From: Streptomyces massasporeus
GTDB lineage: Bacteria; Actinomycetota; Actinomycetes; Streptomycetales; Streptomycetaceae
Reading direction: 5' to 3'
Length of the DNA: 64,000 nt
Assembly (NCBI RefSeq): GCF_014648995.1
Contig: NZ_BMSE01000001.1
Span: 372,001 to 436,000, forward strand
Below, one piece after another: positions 36,748-44,370 of this stretch. A program made the translations under genes and the position numbers. The notes under the pieces are model-generated. The model searched no databases, was not told the origin of the DNA, and was given only the letters and a program-made list of their open reading frames with translations. Numbering within the stretch: the stretch's first letter is position 1; each line of letters starts with the position of its first letter.

Positions 36748-39072
36748 TCAGGTCCGGATGCGGAATTCCACGCTCAGCTGCTGCTCCCGCCGTGAGCTGG
36801 GGCCGACGCGGAGTGCGAACTCGCCGGATTCGACCACTCGGCGGTTGTCAGCTGTGACGAGAGAGCACTGGGCGGCAGGGATGCTGATGCGGACGTCCAG
36901 GCTTTCGCCGGGAGGTATTTCGACCTGGGTGAAACCCTTCAGCTCCTGCTCGGCCCAGGTGACGCTGGTGGTCAGGTCGCTGACGTACGCCTGGACCGTT
37001 TCCACGGCCCGGCGGCTGCCGCTGTTGGTGAGCCGCACCGTGGCGTCGACGGTGCCGTCGGCGGGGACCTCCGGGTCGTGCACGACCAGGTCGGAGTAGG
37101 TGACCGTGGTGTAGGTGAGGCCCTCGCCGAACGCGAACAGGGGGTCCTGTGTGAGATCCGCGTAGCGGCTCCCGTGCTGGCCTCGCACCTGGTTGTAGAA
37201 GACCGGTTGCTGTCCGACGTGGCGTGCGAAGGAGACCGGGAGCCGGCCGCTGGGTTCGATGAGTCCGAGAAGGAGTTCGGCTGCGGCGCGGCCACCGCGC
37301 ATGCCCGGGTTGAACGCCTCGATGAGGGCTGCCGCGTCCAGTGCCGACTCCGGGAGGGTGCTCGGCTTGGACTGGGCCAGTACGACGATCATCGGTGTGC
37401 CGGTGGCGGCGACCGCGTCCAGCAGCGCGATCTGGCCTCCCTGGAGGTCGAGCGTGGCCGTGGAGCGCACCTCGCCGGTGAGGGCGATGGTGTCCCCCAC
37501 GACCACGACGGCGTAGTCGGCGGCCTCCGCGGCGGCAGTGGCCTCCCGAAGCTGTGCCTGGTCGACCGGGGCGGGGGTGAAAACGGATGGCTGCGGTTGG
37601 CCGTCGGGCCCGAGGGACCACTCGGAGTTCGATGCGGGGCTTTCGATGTCGGCACCGCGGGCGTACGTGATGATCCAGTCGGCCGGTGCGACGGCGCGAA
37701 GGCCGTCGAGCACCGTCTCCACCGACTCGCGCGGATGTCCTTCGGGCATCCACGGGACCTGGCCGGTGGCGCCCGCCCAGTCGCCGAGCATGGCTTGCGT
37801 GCAGTCGGCGTTGGGGCCGATGACCGCGATCGTCCGCGGCCTGTCCCGGCTCACGGCGCGCCCCGTTGCGTCCGAGGTCAGCCCGCCCTCGAGGGGCAGG
37901 ATCCCCTCGTTGCGCAGCAACACCAGGGAGCGGCGGGCGGTTTCGAGGTTGACGTCGGCGTGTGCGCGGCAGCCGATCACCTGCGCCTGCCGCTCGGGGT
38001 CGGGGGCGCGGGGGTCCTCGAAAAGTCCGAGTTCGAACTTCAGCCGCAGAACCCGCCGTACCGCGTCATCGATCTGCTTCTCTTCGATCAGGCCGCGGGC
38101 GACCGCCTCCTGGGCGCCCTCGAAGAACTGCGGCGTGGCCATGATGAGGTCGTTCCCTGAGGTGACGGCGACCGCCGCCGCCTCGGCATAGTCGGCGCAG
38201 GTCCGCTGGTCGTAGACCATCCGGCCGACGTTGTCCCAGTCGGTCACCAGCGTCCCGGTGAAGCCCCACTCGCCCTTGAGCACGTCGTTGATCAGCCACT
38301 GATGCGCCGTGATGGGCACCCCGTCGATGGACTGGTAGCCGAGCATGAAGCCGCGGCATCCGGCCCGTACGGCCTGCTCGAAGGGGGGCAGGAACCACGA
38401 GCGCAGCTTGCGGGGGCTGAGATCGGCTTCGCTGGCGTCGCGCCCGCCCAGGGTTTCGGAGTAGCCCGCGAAGTGCTTGGCATACGCCAGCACGGCTGTC
38501 GGGTCGCTGAGGCCGTCGCCCTGGTAGCCGCGCACCATGGCCGCCCCGAGTTCACCGATCAGGAACGGGTCCTCGCCGAACGTCTCGTTGATCCGGCCCC
38601 AGCGCAGATCCCGGGTGATGCACAGCACCGGGGAGAACGTCCCGTGGATTCCGGTCGCCGCGATTTCGGTCGCGGCCGCTCGGGCGACTCGGTGGAGCAG
38701 GGAGGGGTCCCAGGTGCAGGCCATGGCCAGCTGGGTCGGGAAGATGGTCGCGCCCGGCCAGAACGAGTGGCCGTGGATGCCGTCGTCGGCTGTCAGCAGC
38801 GGTATGCCGAGCCGTGTCCGCCGGGCCAGTTCCATGGCCTGCGGCATGAGGTCGGGAGACACATGCAGGACTGCCCCGGCCAGCTTGGCCGACACGATGT
38901 CCGCCAGGTCCCCGTGTTGTGCGTCGAGCATCAGCAGCTGCCCGACCTTCTCCGGCAGGGTCATCCGGGACAGCAAGTCGTCGGTTCTCGCTTCCACGGA
39001 TGCTTCCGGATCCAGGTACGCGGCAGAGTGGACCTGCTGTCCCACGGTGTTCTCCAAGAGATGAGTCGTCAC
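36748..39072 (-). CDS. GH3 beta-glucosidase
   Basis: 774 residues, BglX-like layout without signal peptide. The (beta/alpha)8 domain has DDGIHGHSFWPGAT, FSPVLCITRDLRWGRINETF, AKHFAGYSETLGGRD and nucleophile Asp278 in TLVTDWDNVG. An alpha/beta sandwich follows (VIGPNADCTQAMLGDWAG) and a fibronectin-III-like C-terminus (GEGLTYTTVTYSDLVV). It should split cello- or gentio-oligosaccharides imported by the adjacent ABC system. GTG 39072 has no strong ribosome site. Confidence 0.93.
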   Translation of the reverse strand: MTTHLLENTVGQQVHSAAYLDPEASVEARTDDLLSRMTLPEKVGQLLMLDAQHGDLADIVSAKLAGAVLHVSPDLMPQAMELARRTRLGIPLLTADDGIHGHSFWPGATIFPTQLAMACTWDPSLLHRVARAAATEIAATGIHGTFSPVLCITRDLRWGRINETFGEDPFLIGELGAAMVRGYQGDGLSDPTAVLAYAKHFAGYSETLGGRDASEADLSPRKLRSWFLPPFEQAVRAGCRGFMLGYQSIDGVPITAHQWLINDVLKGEWGFTGTLVTDWDNVGRMVYDQRTCADYAEAAAVAVTSGNDLIMATPQFFEGAQEAVARGLIEEKQIDDAVRRVLRLKFELGLFEDPRAPDPERQAQVIGCRAHADVNLETARRSLVLLRNEGILPLEGGLTSDATGRAVSRDRPRTIAVIGPNADCTQAMLGDWAGATGQVPWMPEGHPRESVETVLDGLRAVAPADWIITYARGADIESPASNSEWSLGPDGQPQPSVFTPAPVDQAQLREATAAAEAADYAVVVVGDTIALTGEVRSTATLDLQGGQIALLDAVAATGTPMIVVLAQSKPSTLPESALDAAALIEAFNPGMRGGRAAAELLLGLIEPSGRLPVSFARHVGQQPVFYNQVRGQHGSRYADLTQDPLFAFGEGLTYTTVTYSDLVVHDPEVPADGTVDATVRLTNSGSRRAVETVQAYVSDLTTSVTWAEQELKGFTQVEIPPGESLDVRISIPAAQCSLVTADNRRVVESGEFALRVGPSSRREQQLSVEFRIRT

Positions 39073-39212
39073 AGATCAGAAAGTTGATGGGCGACGGTGA
39101 GTGCTTCGTCGCGCGAACCTTGCCGCCCGGCGCGGCGGGGCTCGCATGCCGTCCGTCCGCCGCTCTGGGCGGAACCGGCACGGCATGGGGCGGCGGGGCG
39201 GGAGCCGGGGTG

Positions 39213-40100
39213 TCACTTCAGGCCGGTGGTGGCGATGCCCGCCACGAACTGTCGCTGGAAGAGCAGGAAGACGATCATCACCGGCAGCAGGACGACCATG
39301 GCGCCGGCGAGCAGGATGCCGAAGCGGGTGAAGGACTGTCCGCTGCTGGCCAGTGCGAGGCCGACGGGGAGGGTGTACTGGCTCTCGTTCTGGGCCACGA
39401 CCAGGGGCCACAGGAAGTTGTTCCAGGAGCCGAGGAAGGTGATGATCCCGAGGGTGGCGAGGGCCGGCTTGGTCAGCGGCAGGATGATCTTCGCGAAGAT
39501 GGCCAGTTCGCGGCAGCCGTCGACGCGGGCGGCGTCGATGAGTTCGTCGGGCAGGGTGGAGATGAACTGCCGCATCAGGAACACCCCGAAGGGCGTGGCC
39601 AGGAACGGCAGGATCAGCCCGAGCAGGGAGCCGGTCAGCTGCATGTTGGCCACCAGCACGTACAGCGGTACGAAGGTGACCAGGCCGGGGATCATGAGGG
39701 TCCCCATGACCAGCAGGAAGACGGCGCGCTGTCCGCGGAACTCCAGCTTGGCCAGGGCGTATCCGAGCATCGAGCAGAAGATCAGGTTGCCCGCGGTCAC
39801 GGCGAGGGCCACGCTCACGGAGTTGGCGAACATGCTCGTGAAGTCGAGCGTGCTGAACAGCTCGCCGTAGTTGGAGGTCGTGGGATCCGTGGGTATCAGG
39901 ACGGGCGGGACCCTGCGGATGTCGGCTTCGGGCTTGAACGACCCGGACAGCATCCACAGGAACGGCGCGATCATCAGCAGCAGGGCGCCGGCGAGCGGTA
40001 TGTACAGCCAGGGCCGGCCCCAGTTCTGCCGGATGCGGCGGCGCCTCAGGGCGCGGTTCGTGCCCGGTTGTGGCCTTCGGAGAGTGGAGAGGGTGCTCAT
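39213..40100 (-). CDS. Carbohydrate ABC transporter permease, MalG type
   Basis: 295 residues with six predicted helices and the cytoplasmic EAA loop DAARVDGCRELAIFAKIILP, which contacts the ATPase. ATG 40100 lies 6 bp after the stop of the MalF-type permease, so they are one operon. No ATPase gene is present; Streptomyces sugar importers of this class usually share the MsiK ATPase encoded elsewhere. Confidence 0.93.
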   Translation of the reverse strand: MSTLSTLRRPQPGTNRALRRRRIRQNWGRPWLYIPLAGALLLMIAPFLWMLSGSFKPEADIRRVPPVLIPTDPTTSNYGELFSTLDFTSMFANSVSVALAVTAGNLIFCSMLGYALAKLEFRGQRAVFLLVMGTLMIPGLVTFVPLYVLVANMQLTGSLLGLILPFLATPFGVFLMRQFISTLPDELIDAARVDGCRELAIFAKIILPLTKPALATLGIITFLGSWNNFLWPLVVAQNESQYTLPVGLALASSGQSFTRFGILLAGAMVVLLPVMIVFLLFQRQFVAGIATTGLK

Positions 40101-40106
40101 GAGGCA

Positions 40107-41093
40107 TCAGTCCTTGTCTCGCAGCACGCGGAACTGCAGCACGGTCAGCGCGACGATGAGGACGAAGATGACGTAGCCGGCGGCCGACGCCATCTCGTAG
40201 TTGCCGTTGCCGAACTGTTTGTAGGCGTACAACGTGGCCGACAGGGTGGAGTCCAGCGGTCCGCCGTCGGTCATCACGAACGGCTCGTCGAAGAACTGCA
40301 GATAGCCGATGCCGGTGGTCACGGCGGTCAGCAGCAGGGCCGGCCGCAGGAGCGGGAAGGTGACCCGCCGGAACCTCTGCCAGGGCCCGGCGCCGTCGAG
40401 TTCGGCCGCTTCCATCAGGGACTGGGGTACGGACTGCAGACCCGCCAGCATGATGATCATGACCGTGCCGAGGTTGCGCCACACCGCCATCACGATCATG
40501 ACGGGCAGGGCGAAGCGGGTGTCCGCCAGCCAGGCCGGACCGTCGATCCCGAACCAGCCCAGGACGAGGTTCGCCAGTCCCGCGCGAGGTTCCAGGAGCG
40601 TCTTCCACACCACGGCGACGGCCACGATGCTGGTGATCACCGGCAGGTAGAAGCCGACCCGGAAGACGGCCCGGAACTGGCGGATGCCCCGGTCGAGGGC
40701 AACCGCCGCCGCGAGCCCGGCGGCCAGGGTCAAGGGCAGTGCCACCAGGACGAACACGGCCGTGTTGCGCAGGGCCGTGAAAAACTGCGGGTCCTCAAAG
40801 AGGCGTACGTAGTTGTCGAAGCCGACGAACGACACGTTCAGCGGCGTGCGCAGGTCCGCGCTCTTGGTGTCGGTCAGGCCCATCAGCAGCGACCACACCA
40901 CCGGCAGCAGCATGAAGGCCAAGAACAGCGTGAGGAACGGGGCGGCGAGGACCCAGGCGGCCCGGGCCTGCCTGCCGCGCGCCGTGCTCCGGAGCCCGGA
41001 GTGCCGGCGATCGGCACTCCGTTCCGACCCTGCGGTGCCCTGGTCGTGGGTGTCGCCCCGCTCAGGGAGCGTTTTCGTGGACATGGATGTCAT
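40107..41093 (-). CDS. Carbohydrate ABC transporter permease, MalF type
   Basis: 328 residues: basic cytoplasmic N-terminus, six helices and the EAA motif EAAELDGAGPWQRFRRVTFP. Located 33 bp after the binding-protein gene and 6 bp before the second permease. ATG 41084 (MSTKTLP) is an alternative start 9 nt in. Confidence 0.93.
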   Translation of the reverse strand: MTSMSTKTLPERGDTHDQGTAGSERSADRRHSGLRSTARGRQARAAWVLAAPFLTLFLAFMLLPVVWSLLMGLTDTKSADLRTPLNVSFVGFDNYVRLFEDPQFFTALRNTAVFVLVALPLTLAAGLAAAVALDRGIRQFRAVFRVGFYLPVITSIVAVAVVWKTLLEPRAGLANLVLGWFGIDGPAWLADTRFALPVMIVMAVWRNLGTVMIIMLAGLQSVPQSLMEAAELDGAGPWQRFRRVTFPLLRPALLLTAVTTGIGYLQFFDEPFVMTDGGPLDSTLSATLYAYKQFGNGNYEMASAAGYVIFVLIVALTVLQFRVLRDKD

Positions 41094-41126
41094 CCGTCCG
41101 TACGAGGGATACTCACGCGGCGGCGC

Positions 41127-42425
41127 TCAGCGACCGGTGCCGATGCTGGTGGCCTTGGACTGCAGCGTCTTCTGCACCTCGGCGACGGTGGCCTTGCCGA
41201 GGGTCAGCTTCTCCAGTTCGGAGTCGATGGTGTCGGCGATCTGCTGCCAGGTCGTGATGGCGGGCGGCGCCTTGCTGACCTCGAGCTGCTCGGCGAACGC
41301 CTTCAAGTTCTCGTCCTCGGTCAGCTTCCCCTCGGTCCACGCCTGGGGCGAAGGAGGCAGGCTGCCGGTGTCCTTGGAATAGGTTGCGAGGTTGGCGGGC
41401 TCGGTCAGGAACTGGGCGAACTTCCAGGCCGCGTCGGGGTTCTTGGCCTCCTTGAACACCGCCAGGTCGGTGCCGCCGGCGAACCCTGCGGGCTGCTTGG
41501 TGTACGGCATCGGCATGGTCTTCCACTTGCCGTCCAGCTGCGGGGAGTCCTTGTGGAAGGTGCCGCCGGCCCACGCGCCCTCCTGGTAGACGGCGGTCAG
41601 CCCGTCCTGGAAGCTCTGCACGTTGTCCGCCCTGTCGGTCGGCGCGAGGCCCTGCTTCGGAACGCTTGCGTAGTTCTCCAGCGCCTTGGCGACCTCGGGC
41701 GTGCCGAAGGTGAACTTTCCGGTCTTGGCGTCGTAGATGTCACTGCCCTGCTGCCAGACCATCGGCAGCCAGAAGATCCAGGAATTGAAGCCCATCACCA
41801 GCCCGCTGGCGTGGCGCAGCTTGGGGTTCTCCTTGCCGGCGGTGGCCTGGATGGCCTTGAGGTCCTTCAGGTATCCGTCCCAGTCGCCGGCCAGGGCTCC
41901 CTTGATACCGGCCTTCTTGGTGATGTCGGTCCGGTAGTAGACCGCTTGGGTGTCGGCGATGAACGGGACGCCGTAGGAGGTGTTCTGGTACTTGGTGGTG
42001 TCCCACTGGCCGGGGTAGAAGTCCGAGGACTTGATCGACGTCGGGGTGGCCTGGAAGCCGTTCAAGGCTGCCATCTCGGCCACCCAGGTGCTGCCCACCA
42101 TGGACATGTCCGGTGTGTTGCCGCCGGCTATCGCGGTGGTCAGCTTGTCGTGGGCGCCGTCCCACGGGACCGCGGTGATCTTGACGTCTGCGTCCGGGTT
42201 TTCCTGCTCGAACTTCTTGGCCAGCTGCTTCAGGTCTTCGTCGGGGTCACCCAGGGACCACATGACCACCGTCCCCTTGGCCTTGCCCGCGCCGATCTCG
42301 GCGGGGGCATCGTTGCCGGGGCCGGCGTCCTCGCTCCGGCCGCAGCCGGTGGCCACGAGGGCTGCCGTGAGGGTGACGCACAGGGTCTGGACGGTTCTGA
42401 CAGCGTGACGGGTGGTGATACGCAT
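41127..42425 (-). CDS. Sugar-binding lipoprotein of the ABC importer
   Basis: 432 residues. Lipoprotein signal with lipobox LVATGC. Family 1 solute-binding fold: KGTVVMWSLGDPDEDLKQLA, WDGAHDKLTTAIAGGNTPDM, YGVPFIADTQAVYYRTDI, GFAGGTDLAVFKEAKNPDAA. It should deliver an oligosaccharide to the two permeases; the neighbouring GH3/GH30/GH32 genes point to gluco- or fructo-oligosaccharides. ATG 42425 has AAGGAG 9 nt upstream. Confidence 0.93.
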   Translation of the reverse strand: MRITTRHAVRTVQTLCVTLTAALVATGCGRSEDAGPGNDAPAEIGAGKAKGTVVMWSLGDPDEDLKQLAKKFEQENPDADVKITAVPWDGAHDKLTTAIAGGNTPDMSMVGSTWVAEMAALNGFQATPTSIKSSDFYPGQWDTTKYQNTSYGVPFIADTQAVYYRTDITKKAGIKGALAGDWDGYLKDLKAIQATAGKENPKLRHASGLVMGFNSWIFWLPMVWQQGSDIYDAKTGKFTFGTPEVAKALENYASVPKQGLAPTDRADNVQSFQDGLTAVYQEGAWAGGTFHKDSPQLDGKWKTMPMPYTKQPAGFAGGTDLAVFKEAKNPDAAWKFAQFLTEPANLATYSKDTGSLPPSPQAWTEGKLTEDENLKAFAEQLEVSKAPPAITTWQQIADTIDSELEKLTLGKATVAEVQKTLQSKATSIGTGR

Positions 42426-42751
42426 GATGCGGCTCCTTGCCGTTGAGCGAGACAGGCGCGGGGGGCGGCGAAGGGTAGGAAGGGGCGGGCGCCCGAATGG
42501 GCCGGCCCACGAGTGGGCAGCGTCTGTGGTGACAGCAGCGGCGGCGGTCCCTCGCGGGTCGCGGTGGGAGCGTCCGACGCGGAGTGAGTAGCGGCCGGGC
42601 GGGGTGTGCCAGGCGCCCCTTCGCTGTCCCGGATCGGGAACGCGCGGGCGGCGAGTGCATGTGGGCGGGGCCGCGTGAACGCAGGCGCAACCGCCCTGAG
42701 TGGTGAGGAAGGCGAGGGCCGAAGAGGTTCGCCGATGTTTCAAGGAGACGG
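42426..42751. promoter_or_regulatory. Promoter region of the ABC/GH operon
   Basis: A gap of about 400 bp in all separates the LacI stop from the lipoprotein start. It holds palindromes TGGGCCGGCCCA at 42498-42509 and CGGGCGCCCG at 42486-42495, candidates for a LacI operator. No gene seen. Confidence 0.4.
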
Positions 42752-42781
42752 GGGCGGTGCGTCACCGGCAACGCACCGCCC
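42752..42781 (-). terminator. Hairpin terminator after LacI gene
   Basis: GGGCGGTGCGT (42752-42762) pairs perfectly with 42771-42781; loop 8 nt. About 42 nt past the LacI stop. Confidence 0.8.
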
Positions 42782-42823
42782 GGCCGCGAGGCGCCGTCAT
42801 TCGCTCATCGCGATGACGTCGCG

Positions 42824-43831
42824 TCAGTTCGAGCTCGGCCCTAACGTCGAGCCGCGGACCACGAGGCTGGTGGGAACGATGCGCGAGGGGGCGGCATCCG
42901 GCGATCTGCGCACGTGGTCGAGCAGCAGACGCGCAGCCGCCTCACCCATTTCCCGCATCGGCTGGCGGATGGTGGTCAGCGCCGGATAGGTGTACGACGC
43001 CACCTCGACGTCGTCGAACCCCACCACGGCGACATCCCGCGGAATCTCGAGGCCGGCCTCGTGCAGGGCCGCGATCACGCCGGCTGCCAAGGGGTCGTTG
43101 TGCCCGAAGACCGCGTCGAACTCCACGCCGTCCGCGAGAGCTTGCGCCACCGCGCTCCGGCCGTCGTCGAACAGGAAGTCGCCGCAGATGATTCTGCGCG
43201 GGTCGAGTTCGATCCCGGCCTGCGCATACGCGTCGACGAAGCCGCCCAGCCGTTCCTGCGTGCACCCGTACTCATCAGGACCGGTCACGACCAGAGGGCG
43301 ACGGCGGCCGATGTCCAGCAGGTGGCGCGCCGCCTGCTCACCGCCCTCCCGGTTGGTGGTGGCCACGTAGGGGAATCCCGGCCGCTGGAAGCGGTCGTCG
43401 ATCAGCACCACCGGCAGTCCGGCCTCGTGCAGTTCCGTGATGGATCCCAGGGCCCCCTCGGGCTCTATCACCAGCAGCCCGTCGAACGACTTGGCAGCGA
43501 CCTGCAGGCCCAGCCTGCGCAGTGACTCCTCACCGCGGTTCCAGGTCAGGATCCGCAGCCCGAAGCCCTCGGCCTCCAGCGTTTCGACGACCGCCTGCAC
43601 TATGCCGGCCCAGGCCCAGGCCAAGTCAGGGACCAGCATGCCGATCATCTGTGTCGTGCCGCGTGCGAGCCCCACTGCCCCGGCGCTCGGCACATAACCG
43701 AGTTCCGATATCGCCTTGCGGACCTTCAGGACGGTGTTCTCGTTGATCTCGCCCTTGCCGTTCAGCACCCGCGAGACCGTCGTCTTGCTGACCCCGGCCC
43801 GCGTGGCCACGTCGGCGATAGTGACTCCCAT
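42824..43831 (-). CDS. LacI-family repressor, upstream of the ABC/GH operon
   Basis: 335 residues. Helix-turn-helix VTIADVATRAGVSKTTVSRV with hinge helix VGLARGTTQMIGMLVPD, then a periplasmic-binding-type effector domain (VVLIDDRFQR, VVGFDDVEVASYTYPALTTI). ATG 43831 has GGAGGTGA just upstream. Placed directly before the ABC/GH operon and divergent from the secreted levanase, it probably responds to an intracellular sugar. Confidence 0.93.
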   Translation of the reverse strand: MGVTIADVATRAGVSKTTVSRVLNGKGEINENTVLKVRKAISELGYVPSAGAVGLARGTTQMIGMLVPDLAWAWAGIVQAVVETLEAEGFGLRILTWNRGEESLRRLGLQVAAKSFDGLLVIEPEGALGSITELHEAGLPVVLIDDRFQRPGFPYVATTNREGGEQAARHLLDIGRRRPLVVTGPDEYGCTQERLGGFVDAYAQAGIELDPRRIICGDFLFDDGRSAVAQALADGVEFDAVFGHNDPLAAGVIAALHEAGLEIPRDVAVVGFDDVEVASYTYPALTTIRQPMREMGEAAARLLLDHVRRSPDAAPSRIVPTSLVVRGSTLGPSSN

Positions 43832-43906
43832 GTCACCTCCCCTCCCTTCCTGCAGAGGCGGAAGACTTCCCTCCCGCACCGAAGGGCCGATCGTACTGAA
43901 CCTCCT

Positions 43907-43954
43907 GGAACCGGTACCGGAATCGGTCCCGGAACCGGTTTCGGTAGCGGTTCC
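43907..43954. repeat. Tandem 24-bp repeat upstream of the LacI gene
   Basis: Units 43907-43930 and 43931-43954 both start GGAACCGGT and share the spacing of CGG triplets every six bases. They lie 76-123 bp before the LacI start and could be a binding site for autoregulation. Confidence 0.55.
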
Positions 43955-44230
43955 GGCAGTGAAGCACCGAAAGGCCCGACTGGTCAACAGGCCGGAAACA
44001 ACTCGTTCACCGGCCCGTCTCGGCGTCGACGATGAGGCCGAAGCCTGCCGGGCGGCCCCCACCCCGCCCCTCTGACCTGGGCGGTCACGGAACCCGAGAC
44101 GGCCGCTGCCAACGGGTCGGCGCGGTTCGCGACCACCGACGACAGCCGATGAACTGCCGGTCATGCCGGAGCAATCGCGCCCGGACCGTTGACGCGGAGG
44201 CCGGATTGGGCTTCATAATCGGGCACTCGC

Positions 44231-44260
44231 TGTCATCGATGACACAAGTCAACGATGACA
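44231..44260. promoter_or_regulatory. Dual 14-bp operator before the levanase gene
   Basis: TGTCATCGATGACA (44231-44244, perfect palindrome) and AGTCAACGATGACA (44247-44260), 16 bp from start to start. The same pair with the same spacing occurs at 48996-49025. Located 111-140 bp upstream of the start codon. Confidence 0.75.
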
Positions 44261-44370
44261 CCCTCGGCCGACGGCACGGAAGCCTGCATCGGCCTGGGGT
44301 GCACTTTTCGGTCCGTCGCGCAGAAGCCGCAGTCACCGCTGCGTGGACGGCCGCGGGACTAGGAGACACC

